Part shown: piece by piece, positions 35,553 to 44,718 of the stretch | Numbering within the stretch: position 1 is the first letter of the stretch | Layout of the letters: the number at the start of each line of letters is the position of its first letter | DNA from: Tetragenococcus halophilus subsp. flandriensis | Lineage (GTDB): Bacteria; Bacillota; Bacilli; Lactobacillales; Enterococcaceae | NCBI RefSeq assembly: GCF_030161475.1 | Contig: NZ_BSUG01000020.1 | Location: 59,175-123,174, forward strand | DNA length: 64,000 nucleotides | Reading direction: 5' to 3' | Position numbers and translations under genes: made by a program | The notes under the pieces: model-generated | The model's database searches: none | The model's input: the letters and a program-made list of their open reading frames with translations, nothing else | Told to the model about the DNA's origin: nothing

Positions 35553-37496
35553 TTGTCTGAGAAAAAAGCGAGACACTCTCAAAAACGTGAAAAAGATACT
35601 CAATCTAAACGTAAGCGTAATCCAGAACTTGAATCAGAACGTGAGTTAGCTAGGAAATTACGCAAAGAAGAAGCCAGAGCGCGCAGAGAAGCAATAGAAA
35701 ATCGTCCACCATTTAAAGGCTTGCAAATAAATCCTACGACTTCTTTATTTGATGAAGAAGGAAAAGAAGAAATCGGTGAACGTAATTGGAAAGGCTGGGG
35801 AATTGATATTCACCCCCAAGTCACTATCCCTGCTACTATTATTTTGTTATTATTTATTATTTTATTATCGCTGTTTTCACAAGAAGCAAATGTCGTTTTT
35901 GATTATATTTTAGATGCGGTCACAAACTACACGGGCTGGTTTATGATTTTAGCAACTGCTATATTTATTGGCGCTGGCATCTTTTTTGCTTTTAGTCGTT
36001 ATGGAAAAATCGTGATTGGCGGTAACGATGCTAAACCAGAATTTTCCAGATGGGGCTGGTTTGCAATGTTATTAAGTGCAGGAATGGGTATTGGCCTTGT
36101 CTTTTGGAGTGTCGCAGAACCCATTTCTCATTTAGGAGAGCCTTCTCCTATGTTTAACGTTGACCCAAATTCACCTGGAGCTGTTCAATCGGCATTAACT
36201 TCAACTTTTTTCCATTGGGGCATACACCCCTGGGCGATTTATGCAATCGTAGGTTTAGGCCTGGCCTTCTTTTCTTATAACAAGGGGCTTCCTTTAACAA
36301 TACGCTCCCTTTTTTACCCTTTGATAGGAAATAAGATATACGGCTGGTGGGGTAACATCATTGATATACTATCTGTTTTAGCAACAATGACAGGTTTGGC
36401 AACATCTCTTGGATTGGGCGTTTCGCAAATTAACGCCGGTTTAAACCATCTTTTTGATGTTACAATAAGCCCTACCGTTCAAATTATATTGATTATTGTA
36501 ATCACAGTTTTTGCAACAACTTCAGTCGTTTTAGGACTTGATAAAGGGGTACAAAAATTAAGTGAAATCAATATGGCTTTAGCCGCAGTGTTTGCTCTTT
36601 TTATCCTTTTAGTAGGCCCTACTGTTTTTATACTGAGCAGTTTTACTCAAAATCTTGGCTATTACGCTGCTAATTTTATAGAAATGAGTTTATGGACCGA
36701 AACATTCACCAATACGAACTGGCAAGGTAGTTGGACATTGTTTTATTGGGCTTGGTGGATTTCTTGGTCTCCATTTGTAGGCATGTTTATTGCTAGAATT
36801 TCTAAGGGACGCTCCGTTAAAGAATTTATTATCGGTGTTGTTCTTGTCCCAACGATTATCTCGGCAATATTTATGAGTATTCTTGGTGGAACAGCTTTGT
36901 ATCAACAAATCAATGGTATAAGTGATTTAGCTAGTGTAGTTAACGTTGACGAATCCTTAGCCTTGTTCTCCTTATCAGACAACCTGCCGCTATCGAGTGT
37001 TTTATCAGTAGTAGGCATCATATTAGTTACGGTATTCTTTGTCACCTCTTCTGACTCAGGTTCATTGGTTATTGATCACTTAACTTCAGGAGGAAAATTG
37101 GATACACCTTTAGCACAAAGAATTTTTTGGGCTGTCATAGAAGGCGCTGTAGCTGCGGTACTACTTATCGGCGGAGGTTTAACTGCCTTACAGACAGCTT
37201 CGATTATCACTGGACTCCCGTTCACCTTTGTTTTACTTGCGATGGTTTACTCCTTATACTTAGGGTTAAGGCAAGAATTCTTGATCGAACGAGCGGTTAG
37301 AGAAAAACTTCGGAAAGTCAGAAATGATCATATTATAAGTGAAGTCGTACAATCTAATGTTGAAGACAAAGCTTTAGTCGAAAATGTAGCTGAAAAACTC
37401 GCTGAAGATGAAGATTCCGAGGAAGATACTGAAGAAAATACAAACGAAGAAACCAACGAGGATAATTACAATCCAGAAAGTCAAAGTTCACAGTAG
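35553..37496 (+). CDS. BCCT-family osmolyte transporter (betaine/carnitine/choline)
   Basis: A 647-residue member of the BCCT family with twelve membrane helices. The substrate-site Trp motif appears as WTLFYWAWWISWSPFVGMFI and the family motif as GWFAMLLSAGMGIGLVFWSV. It imports glycine betaine or related osmolytes with Na+. The cytosolic N-terminus is about 80 residues and very rich in Arg/Lys/Glu. The C-terminus (about 50 residues) is strongly acidic (EDEDSEEDTEENTNEETNED). Such tails carry osmosensing in this family. The start is TTG after AGAAAGGA. It is preceded by a promoter-terminator leader. Confidence 0.93.
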   Translation: MSEKKARHSQKREKDTQSKRKRNPELESERELARKLRKEEARARREAIENRPPFKGLQINPTTSLFDEEGKEEIGERNWKGWGIDIHPQVTIPATIILLLFIILLSLFSQEANVVFDYILDAVTNYTGWFMILATAIFIGAGIFFAFSRYGKIVIGGNDAKPEFSRWGWFAMLLSAGMGIGLVFWSVAEPISHLGEPSPMFNVDPNSPGAVQSALTSTFFHWGIHPWAIYAIVGLGLAFFSYNKGLPLTIRSLFYPLIGNKIYGWWGNIIDILSVLATMTGLATSLGLGVSQINAGLNHLFDVTISPTVQIILIIVITVFATTSVVLGLDKGVQKLSEINMALAAVFALFILLVGPTVFILSSFTQNLGYYAANFIEMSLWTETFTNTNWQGSWTLFYWAWWISWSPFVGMFIARISKGRSVKEFIIGVVLVPTIISAIFMSILGGTALYQQINGISDLASVVNVDESLALFSLSDNLPLSSVLSVVGIILVTVFFVTSSDSGSLVIDHLTSGGKLDTPLAQRIFWAVIEGAVAAVLLIGGGLTALQTASIITGLPFTFVLLAMVYSLYLGLRQEFLIERAVREKLRKVRNDHIISEVVQSNVEDKALVENVAEKLAEDEDSEEDTEENTNEETNEDNYNPESQSSQ

Positions 37497-37518
37497 AATT
37501 TTAGCTCGAAAATAATAA

Positions 37519-37573
37519 AAAATGGAGATCATTAAGTGTACTTACGGTGAACATAATGATCTCCATTTTATTA
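37519..37573. terminator. bidirectional terminator after the BCCT gene
   Basis: AAAATGGAGATCATTA (37519-37534) and TAATGATCTCCATTTT (37554-37569) are perfect inverted arms of 16 bp with A/T runs on both sides, so it can end transcripts from both directions. Confidence 0.85.
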
Positions 37574-37601
37574 TTAACGCAGCAAAAACTTACTTAAAAT
37601 C

Positions 37602-38372
37602 CTACACGCAACAACTTCTACCAGAATTCATAGAATTACTTGCATAAGTAAACCCTATAGAAAAACTATCCAAAAAAGAAGATAATTTTTTATATATTTC
37701 TACAAGTTGTTTAGGTATGCCGGCTTGCGTATCAAGTTGCTGTGAAGAGATTTTTTTCGTTTTACTATATACTTTATCCGCCAGACCAAAAAGACTTATC
37801 CAAGTAAAGACTTCTTCCCAAGATTCAATTTTATTTTGTGAATCAAAATCTTGGTCAATAAGATCTTCCAGATAATGAAAGTATTCTTTTAACTGATGAT
37901 ATAATTTCTCACCTTTTGTGGTATTATGCTGACTTTTTTTGAGATTAAAATAAAGCAATCGCCGCTCTTTTTCCACTAAAAATCCATTTTCAATCAAGAA
38001 ATCCTTTGAATCATTCGTCAATTTATTTTCTAAGGAAACAAAAAGTAAAGCGTCCTTTTTAACGATATTTTTAAGTTCTTGATCGGTTATTTTGTTTTTT
38101 TCATCTGCAGCTTCCAATAAAATGTTCCAAAGTAAAGACTCGATCGATTCCTCTTCCATTTTATCTTCTGTTAACAAAAACATCGTAGTAGGCGCTCTTT
38201 TGATCAATGAATCGTTCTCTAAAATGAGAATTCTCTTTTCAATAGCCCACTTCAAAAAACAAGCTTGAGCGTAATTTTCAAGTTTCCCTCCACCGATTCT
38301 TTGTAGATAAAAAGCGATATCTAATACATTGTCTCTAAACGGACGATAAGTTGTTGTTTGAATTTTTTCCAC
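37602..38372 (-). CDS. DUF2207 C-terminal-like protein, lacking the N-terminal part
   Basis: A 256-residue protein resembling only the cytosolic C-terminal portion of DUF2207 proteins: the winged-helix-like YAQACFLKWAIEKRILILEN, a helical middle and a C-terminal GFTYASNSMNSGRSCCV where full proteins have a Ser/Gly-rich tail. The extracellular domain and membrane helices of DUF2207 are missing. The start is GTG after AGAAGGG. The C-terminal Cys-Cys pair is unusual. It could be a stand-alone derivative or a remnant; intact translation signals favour the former. Confidence 0.5.
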   Translation of the reverse strand: MEKIQTTTYRPFRDNVLDIAFYLQRIGGGKLENYAQACFLKWAIEKRILILENDSLIKRAPTTMFLLTEDKMEEESIESLLWNILLEAADEKNKITDQELKNIVKKDALLFVSLENKLTNDSKDFLIENGFLVEKERRLLYFNLKKSQHNTTKGEKLYHQLKEYFHYLEDLIDQDFDSQNKIESWEEVFTWISLFGLADKVYSKTKKISSQQLDTQAGIPKQLVEIYKKLSSFLDSFSIGFTYASNSMNSGRSCCV

Positions 38373-38487
38373 TATTTAACCCTTCTTCATTTTTTAATTC
38401 CTGAAGTTGAACAACTACTATTTCTTTCATTTTAACAGAAAAAGCGCTGTCAAAAAATAAAAATCAATTAAATCAGCCTATGAAAAT

Positions 38488-38532
38488 AGAAAAATACCAA
38501 GGAAAAAGACTGTAATGGTCTTCCTTGGTATC
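38488..38532 (-). terminator. terminator of the M20 peptidase gene
   Basis: Minus-strand ATACCAAGGAAGAC and GTCTTTTTCCTTGGTAT pair around a short loop and are followed by TTTTTC, about 20 nt after the stop codon. Confidence 0.75.
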
Positions 38533-38550
38533 ATTGCCTATAATATTCGA

Positions 38551-39927
38551 TTATTTTTCCGAATTTTTAAAACTATCCAGTAAAACAACCATATGCTCTA
38601 CACCCTGATAGAAATCAGCTAAACGAATATTTTCATTCGGGGCGTGTGCTCCGGATTTTTCCCATTCAGTACCGCTTCCAAGGATAGGAACATTTAAGTA
38701 CTTGCCAAAACCATACATGGGACCTGTTCCAGCAGAATTAGGTTCTAAAACCACCTTACCCTCGCCATAGACTTTCTTTGCAGAATCAATAACAGTTTCT
38801 ACAAAAGGATCTTCTAAGCTTGTTCTAAATGGCATAACAGACGTAATTAGCTCTAAGTCAACATCTTCAAATCCATGTCGGTCTAAATGTTGTCTTAACA
38901 GTTCTGTAACTTTGTCCGGCTCGTATCCAGGCACTAAACGAATATCAATTTTTGCCATAGCCTGTCTAGGTAAGATGGTTTTAGCGCCAGGACCCGTGTA
39001 TCCAGATAATAAACCACTGATTGTTAACGTCGGATAAAAAACCAAAGCTTCTTCTGCTGAATACGACAATTGATCTGTAATCAGTGGATGTCTCAATCCA
39101 TAAGTCTGTTTACTAGCTTCAGGGTCAAATGGTATACGATTTGCCACCTTTTTTTCAAGCTCGGTTGGAGCTGTCATCATGTCATAAAAACCATCTACTA
39201 CAATTTCGTTGTTGACATTTCTCATGCTGGCTAGAGCTTGAACTAAACGCCAGGCTGAATTGTCAGCAATAGCTGCTAAAGATGAATGCATATCAATATC
39301 AGCACTCTTTACACGCGCTTCATAGTAAGCGATGCCTTTAACCCCAGCTGAAATCTTCAAGCGTTCTTCAGAATCTTTCGAACCTGATTCCCATATACAA
39401 ACATCGGCAGCAAATAGATCAGCATATGTTTCAAGATAATCATTTACATGCGGACTACCGATTTCTTCTTCTCCTTCTACGAAGAACTTGACATTAACTG
39501 GTAATCCTCCTTCCGTATTTTTATAGGCTTCTATCGCATTGATACGGGCCACAAAATTAGCTTTATTATCAGAGACACCGCGAGCATACAAGATGCCGTC
39601 TTTTTCAGTCGGTTCAAAAGGTGTTGTACTCCATTCATCCAATGGATCTTCTGGTTGTACATCATAATGATCATAAAATAATAACGTCTTCTCAGCATCA
39701 CCAGATGGACCAGCTTCAAAAAAACCATAAACAACTGGATGAGCACCTTCTAATTCTAAAACCTTGGCTTCTCCTCCAGTATTTTCAATAAATGATTGTA
39801 CAGCTTGGGCTGTTTGCTTAATTTGTCTTCCTTGAGCTGACACTGATTCTAATCTTAAGTAATCATAAAAACGCGCCATATTTTTATCTGAAATACGTTT
39901 GATATCTTCTGTGCTAATTTGACTCAT
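38551..39927 (-). CDS. M20-family dipeptidase
   Basis: A 458-residue M20 metallopeptidase. Zinc motifs are intact: FYDHYDVQPEDPLDEW (His, Asp), ARGVSDNKANF (bridging Asp) and FVEGEEEIGS (catalytic Glu pair). A later dimerisation-domain His and a C-terminal SGAHAPNENI His are also present. It is closest to the CNDP-type dipeptidases (Cys-Gly or Xaa-His), cleaving short peptides in the cytosol. The ATG follows AAGGAGTGAG. It is monocistronic. Confidence 0.9.
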   Translation of the reverse strand: MSQISTEDIKRISDKNMARFYDYLRLESVSAQGRQIKQTAQAVQSFIENTGGEAKVLELEGAHPVVYGFFEAGPSGDAEKTLLFYDHYDVQPEDPLDEWSTTPFEPTEKDGILYARGVSDNKANFVARINAIEAYKNTEGGLPVNVKFFVEGEEEIGSPHVNDYLETYADLFAADVCIWESGSKDSEERLKISAGVKGIAYYEARVKSADIDMHSSLAAIADNSAWRLVQALASMRNVNNEIVVDGFYDMMTAPTELEKKVANRIPFDPEASKQTYGLRHPLITDQLSYSAEEALVFYPTLTISGLLSGYTGPGAKTILPRQAMAKIDIRLVPGYEPDKVTELLRQHLDRHGFEDVDLELITSVMPFRTSLEDPFVETVIDSAKKVYGEGKVVLEPNSAGTGPMYGFGKYLNVPILGSGTEWEKSGAHAPNENIRLADFYQGVEHMVVLLDSFKNSEK

Positions 39928-40116
39928 ATACTCACTCCTTATCTTTTATCAATTAACTAATTTTTAAATAATTAGAAAATTCAATATGTTTTAAAGATTA
40001 CGCCAATTAAAAAGCAGTGTCAACGATAATAAAAAATAAAATGGAAAATATACAGGTTTTACTTCAAAATTTATCGGCAACTATCTTTTCGTATACATGT
40101 ATGCTCGTCAGTTTTT

Positions 40117-40638
40117 CTAACTTAGAAACGAAGCATATTCAAATCTAACATAACCAATTTCAGAAGCATTTTTCATTAATTCTAGATTTAACCAAGAAGC
40201 TAGTTTATGAAATTCTACTTCATTGCTAAATGGGAATTTACTGTATAGTTCTTCTTCTGTTACGCTATCTAACTTTTCCTGCCATCTTTCTATTAGAGAA
40301 TTAATGTTTTCTTTAACCGATTCCACATCTTCATAAACATTTATGTCCTCTTTCGTTAATTTTCCATCACCAAAGGAATGATTAAATACCATCTCCCACC
40401 AAAACGTTATATGCCACAAGGTCCAAGCAACACTTGGTGTGCCGAGATCATAGTTTTCATGTTCAGGAAAGTTAGCATACCAACGACCATCTATCTCTTG
40501 AATATATAGACCACAGTTAGGTGAACGCCATAAATATTCATCTTGACTTAGTGAATCAAGATGGTATTCAAGAAGTTTTTTTGAAATATCGAATTGAAAT
40601 TTAATATTATCTATTAATGCCTTATTGTTTTCCGTCAT
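40117..40638 (-). CDS. DinB-family protein
   Basis: A 173-residue four-helix protein with the family pattern of His ligands: KKLLEYHLDSL, then WTLWHITFWWEMVFNHSF, and a C-terminal helix with WLNLELMKNASEIGYVRF. DinB-like proteins bind metal, and some act as thiol transferases; the particular role is unknown. The ATG follows AAAAGGAG. No SOS box was noticed upstream. Confidence 0.8.
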   Translation of the reverse strand: MTENNKALIDNIKFQFDISKKLLEYHLDSLSQDEYLWRSPNCGLYIQEIDGRWYANFPEHENYDLGTPSVAWTLWHITFWWEMVFNHSFGDGKLTKEDINVYEDVESVKENINSLIERWQEKLDSVTEEELYSKFPFSNEVEFHKLASWLNLELMKNASEIGYVRFEYASFLS

Positions 40639-40659
40639 ATTATAATACTCCTTTTATCT

Positions 40660-40709
40660 AAAAAAAAACTCTCTTTAAATCAACTTTCAAAAGTCCATTT
40701 TAAAGAGAG
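40660..40709 (-). terminator. terminator of the Na/Pi cotransporter gene
   Basis: Minus-strand CTCTCTTTAAA and TTTAAAGAGAG are perfect 11-bp arms followed by eight T. It lies just after the cotransporter and before the DinB gene. Confidence 0.88.
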
Positions 40710-40737
40710 AATATACTTAGCAGTTTTTATATTTATT

Positions 40738-42438
40738 CTATACTTTTACAAATTCTTCCCCTTTTTTATTTATAATTCTTTTTGAAAATGGTTGTTTTAT
40801 TCCTAGACTATGTTTAGCAATTTTAACAGAGTGATCTGAAATACGTTCTAAGTTAGAAACGATATCCACAAACAAAATACCATCGGAAGGTTTTCCAATT
40901 CCTTTATTTAAATTAGAAATATATTCTCTTCTGATACTTTCTTCCAGGCTATTCACATCTTTTTCTCTCATAATAACTTTGCCCGCGATAGAATGACTTT
41001 CTGTCTCATAAGCTTGCATCGCTTCTTCGATATTTTGTTTAACTAAGTTGAATAATTCAATCAAATTTTCATTGTATAACATATTCCGTTCACTGTTTCC
41101 ATTCTTTTTCTGTAATTTATCAGCAGCATTAACTTCTTCAATATTTTTTAGAATATTTTCGGTGTGATCGCCTATACGTTCTAAGTATTTCCCTATTTCC
41201 CCCATTTGCGCATGTTCATTGGAATTTCGCGCAGGTAAGTCTTCTCCTGAAATATACATCAAATACTCTGTGATCTGAAGATCTATACGATCTACAACAT
41301 CTTCTATTTTAAGCACATGATCATAACTTTTCTTATCTTGTTTACGGTAGTAATCAAACATTGTATTGTACTCTTCTAACACGAATTGACCTAACTGAAT
41401 GATTTCATGTTTGGTTTGATCCAATGCGATAACTGGCGATCTTTGAACCAATGAGTAGTCTAAATTTGGTTCATACATTTCAATCGTATCCTCTTCACCA
41501 GGAATAATTTTACTTACGAGTCTTGCCAATTGCGGTGTAAACCAAATCAATAAACCTACAGATAACAAATTAAAAAGCCCGTGAGCAAAAGCAATCTGTA
41601 ACTCAGGGTTTAAGCTAAAGGTTGCCGTTAAACTATTTAACACCATAGTAAAAGGCGCAAAAAGCAGCATAGCAAAAACCGTTCCAAAAACATTAAAAAT
41701 AACATGAGCTAGTGCTGTCCTTTTTGCCGCAAGACTAGCACCCACTGCCGCAAGAACTGACGTAAATGTTGTCCCGATATTAGTACCAAAAAGTATGGGT
41801 AAAGCAGCTTCTATCGTCAATGCATCTTGAGAAAATAATTGTTGTAAAATACCTGTAGTCGCAGAAGAGCTTTGTAAAATAAGTGTCATGACAGAACCAG
41901 TAATGATACCTAAAAATGAGTTGTCAGATAACCAAAGCATTAAATCACTAAACGTTTGCAGATTTTGTAACGGTTCAAGTCCACTACCCATTAGATCTAG
42001 CCCATAAAACAGAGCGCCAAAACCAAAAATAATTTGTCCAATACTGGTAATCAATTGGTTTTTAAAGAAAAACAGGAATAAAGCCCCGGCGCCTATAATC
42101 GGAAGAGCATAATCGCTAATGTTCAAACCAATAACAAAGGCTGTAATCGTCGTACCAACATTGGCGCCCATTATGACACCAATAGCTTGCGTTAAAGACA
42201 TAAAGCCTGCACTAACTAAACCAACAGTAAGTACTGTCGTACCTGAACTACTTTGGATAAGGGCAGTAACAGTAGCACCAGCTAAAACAGCTCTTAAAGG
42301 AGTGGAAGTAAATGCATTTAAAATATTCCTTAAATTATCTCCAGCAGCTCTTTGCAATCCATCTCCCATATATTTCAATCCGAATAAGAAGATCCCAATT
42401 CCTCCTATGAATTGAAATATAATTTGTTGTGCGTCCAA
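40738..42438 (-). CDS. Na+/phosphate cotransporter with PhoU domain
   Basis: About 566 residues. The N-terminal part has two NptA/PNaS repeats with the paired QSSS motifs (ALIQSSSGTTVLTVGL and LILQSSSATTGILQ). The C-terminal part, from about residue 345, is a PhoU-like helical domain (EDVVDRIDLQITEYLMYISG, LERISDHSVKIAKHSL). It imports or balances phosphate. TTG at 42438 is preferred, eight nt after GGAGG; an in-frame ATG at 42453 overlaps that ribosome site. Confidence 0.9.
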   Translation of the reverse strand: MDAQQIIFQFIGGIGIFLFGLKYMGDGLQRAAGDNLRNILNAFTSTPLRAVLAGATVTALIQSSSGTTVLTVGLVSAGFMSLTQAIGVIMGANVGTTITAFVIGLNISDYALPIIGAGALFLFFFKNQLITSIGQIIFGFGALFYGLDLMGSGLEPLQNLQTFSDLMLWLSDNSFLGIITGSVMTLILQSSSATTGILQQLFSQDALTIEAALPILFGTNIGTTFTSVLAAVGASLAAKRTALAHVIFNVFGTVFAMLLFAPFTMVLNSLTATFSLNPELQIAFAHGLFNLLSVGLLIWFTPQLARLVSKIIPGEEDTIEMYEPNLDYSLVQRSPVIALDQTKHEIIQLGQFVLEEYNTMFDYYRKQDKKSYDHVLKIEDVVDRIDLQITEYLMYISGEDLPARNSNEHAQMGEIGKYLERIGDHTENILKNIEEVNAADKLQKKNGNSERNMLYNENLIELFNLVKQNIEEAMQAYETESHSIAGKVIMREKDVNSLEESIRREYISNLNKGIGKPSDGILFVDIVSNLERISDHSVKIAKHSLGIKQPFSKRIINKKGEEFVKV

Positions 42439-42690
42439 TACGTTTACCTCCATATTTTGCCTATAATAAAAACATCGCTATAGAATTTTCCTTTTTATTT
42501 TAACCCATCATACATTTTAAAGAAACCCTTTCTAAAAAGAAAGAAGGTTTTGAAAAAAACTTATAAATGAGAGAAGCAATATAACTATTGTATATAAATG
42601 AACTACAGAGCTCCACTATATTGAAAATTCTTTTGATAAAACAATTAATTTTTTGTACTAAAGCGGTTACCAATCTGTTATAATTAAAAA

Positions 42691-42717
42691 TACCTGCATG
42701 ACTATTTTGCAGGTTAT
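42691..42717 (+). promoter_or_regulatory. hairpin in the leader of the DUF1576 gene
   Basis: ACCTGCA and TGCAGGT face each other in the otherwise empty 300-bp gap before the DUF1576 gene, just after a possible TATAAT at about 42679. No T run follows, so it is not a terminator. Nothing else supportable is seen between 42454 and 42756. Confidence 0.35.
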
Positions 42718-42756
42718 ATGAAAAGTAATTTACTATTTAAATAAGGGGTTTAATAG

Positions 42757-43989
42757 GTGAAAAATTTTATTCGCAAACAAAAAGTACAGTTGCTTATTTT
42801 ATTATACATATTGGTATTTATATTCTACGGTTTACTTATGCAACCATTTGATGAATTATCAGCTGGACTGATGCGAATATTTACTGCTTCAGGAATTTTG
42901 ATTACAGATTATGTAGAAATAGGTGGTTTAGGAGCTTCTTTTGTTAACGCTGGACTTGTGGGGTTGATTGGATACATCATTTTGATTATCAATAAGGTCG
43001 AACTTAGCGGTGTTTCCATTGCGACGCTTTTTACAATGATTGGTTTTGCGCTAATGGGGAAAACCATTTGGTCGATCTTACCCGTTATACTTGGCGTGTT
43101 CGTATATAGCAAACTTACAAAACGTGAATTTATTACGAATATATACCCAGCTTTATTTGGTACAGCATTAGCTCCCATTGTTACTCATGCTTCCTTTGAA
43201 TTTGAATTAGGAGTTCTCGGTGGAGTGATTGCCGGATTTGTAGCAGGTTTAGTGATTGCTCCGATCGCTAATCATTCGCTAAGTTTTCATGAGGGATATA
43301 ATCTTTATAATGTCGGATTTTCTGCCGGGTTAATCGGTTTGGTGTTAATGAATGTTTTTCGTGCCTTTGATCATGATACTGAAAGTTTATTGATGTGGGG
43401 ATCAGCATTTGATAGCCAGCTAAGAATTTTTTCAATCGGTTTATTTGTAAGTATGGTACTGGTCGGCGCTTTATGTTCTGATAATTTAAAAGATTATCGA
43501 AAAGTGTTGAAAGAGCCGGGAAATACAATTACTGATTTTGTTGATATCGTTGGTTTTGGTAATACATTAATTAATATGGGATTTGTTGGTTTAATCGGTG
43601 TTGCTTTTGTTGAACTGCTAGGAACGACTTATAATGGTCCAGTTTTAAGTGGTCTACTTACAATGGTAGGATTTGCAGGTTTTGGTAAACATCCACTCAA
43701 TATAACTCCTATCATGATTGGAGTTGTATTCGCTTCTTTCCTATCTATTTATGAAATCAATGCACCTGGAACTGTTTTAGCCGGATTATTCGGAACTACC
43801 CTTGCTCCTATTGCGGGACAATTTGGCGCATTAATTGGTGTAATGGCTGGTATGCTCCATTTGTACATCGTATCTACAATTGGGGAGATCCATGGGGGTA
43901 TGAACCTATATAATAATGGTTTCTCAGGCGGTCTTGTGGCATCCTTAGTAGTAGCTGTCATGAAAGGCATAGGAAAGAATAACAATTGA
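42757..43989 (+). CDS. DUF1576 membrane protein with internal duplication
   Basis: A 410-residue integral membrane protein of family DUF1576. The two halves repeat each other: ITDYVEIGGLGASFVNAGLV (about residue 49) corresponds to ITDFVDIVGFGNTLINMGFV (about 258). EGYNLYNVGFSAGLIGLV corresponds to GGMNLYNNGFSGGLVASLV near the C-terminus. Such duplication is typical of channels and secondary transporters, which is the only functional hint. GTG start after AAGGGG. It is followed after 44 nt by a small GHKL ATPase gene, probably in one operon. Confidence 0.8.
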   Translation: MKNFIRKQKVQLLILLYILVFIFYGLLMQPFDELSAGLMRIFTASGILITDYVEIGGLGASFVNAGLVGLIGYIILIINKVELSGVSIATLFTMIGFALMGKTIWSILPVILGVFVYSKLTKREFITNIYPALFGTALAPIVTHASFEFELGVLGGVIAGFVAGLVIAPIANHSLSFHEGYNLYNVGFSAGLIGLVLMNVFRAFDHDTESLLMWGSAFDSQLRIFSIGLFVSMVLVGALCSDNLKDYRKVLKEPGNTITDFVDIVGFGNTLINMGFVGLIGVAFVELLGTTYNGPVLSGLLTMVGFAGFGKHPLNITPIMIGVVFASFLSIYEINAPGTVLAGLFGTTLAPIAGQFGALIGVMAGMLHLYIVSTIGEIHGGMNLYNNGFSGGLVASLVVAVMKGIGKNNN

Positions 43990-44033
43990 ATTAGCTTTTA
44001 AACATAAAAAATAAGAAAACCGGAGGGATCATT

Positions 44034-44378
44034 TTGAGGTCAGATATAAATCGTATAAAAGTAATTGTCAATGAATTGATGTCAAATGCTGTAAACTCAT
44101 ACGCGACAGACATCGATGTTAACGTGTCTAGGAGTGAAGATAAAATCACTATTAAAGTGGTAGACAATGGAAAAGGCATGGACAAAGAAACATTAGAGAA
44201 AGCAAGAAAAAAATTGAATCATTCTTACCGAAAGGACTTTGAGGAATACTATGGACAGCTTGCAGGTAAGCAAACTTCTCATGGCGGACTTAGTATTGTT
44301 GGTATGCAAGTAAATGAAGCAGAGATTGAAAGTACTAAAGGAGAAGGTACAACCGTTATTGTCAGAAAAGAACGTTAA
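44034..44378 (+). CDS. stand-alone GHKL-type ATP-binding protein
   Basis: A 114-residue histidine-kinase-like ATPase domain without HisKA or sensor parts. It has an N box (VIVNELMSNAVNSYA), G1 box (VVDNGKGMD) and G2-like box (HGGLSIVGM), with a C-terminal GEGTTVIVRKE strand. Such single domains act as anti-sigma kinases or ATP-driven switches. TTG start 7 nt after GGAGGG. No response regulator or anti-sigma partner is nearby; the DUF1576 membrane protein is its likely partner. Confidence 0.8.
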   Translation: MRSDINRIKVIVNELMSNAVNSYATDIDVNVSRSEDKITIKVVDNGKGMDKETLEKARKKLNHSYRKDFEEYYGQLAGKQTSHGGLSIVGMQVNEAEIESTKGEGTTVIVRKER

Positions 44379-44403
44379 AATTTTCCGTAAAAAGAATATT
44401 AGA

Positions 44404-44514
44404 TTACTTACTAAAACTTGAACATGAATATTCACTATAAACCGTTTGAAAAAAAGTTTGGACAGCATTTGAAATTTCAGCTGCGTATTGTTTTGTTTGC
44501 GTTATAATTGACAT
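44404..44514 (-). CDS. 36-residue open frame, possible transposase N-terminal remnant
   Basis: A short frame starting MSIITQTKQYAAEISNAVQT and ending shortly after at Lys-stop. It has a ribosome site (AAGGAGTG) and a TATAAT about 60 bp upstream. It fills part of the 44379-44718 gap, in which nothing else is seen. It could be a small peptide or the start of a truncated transposase; I do not recognise it with certainty. Confidence 0.3.
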   Translation of the reverse strand: MSIITQTKQYAAEISNAVQTFFQTVYSEYSCSSFSK

Positions 44515-44718
44515 GGCATGAACACTCCTTGGTTAGTTGATTTTGGTTAATTCTATTATACCAAGTTTTGCGTTGTTCATGCTATTTTTTGTGCAAAAAA
44601 GTCTGATATACCAAGTGATTTACAACGATTTTATACTTTCAAGTTTTAGAAAACAATTTAAAAAACAGGCTTTGGGAATAAAGCTTGCTACTTTGAAAAA
44701 TAATTAAGAAAGCATCCT

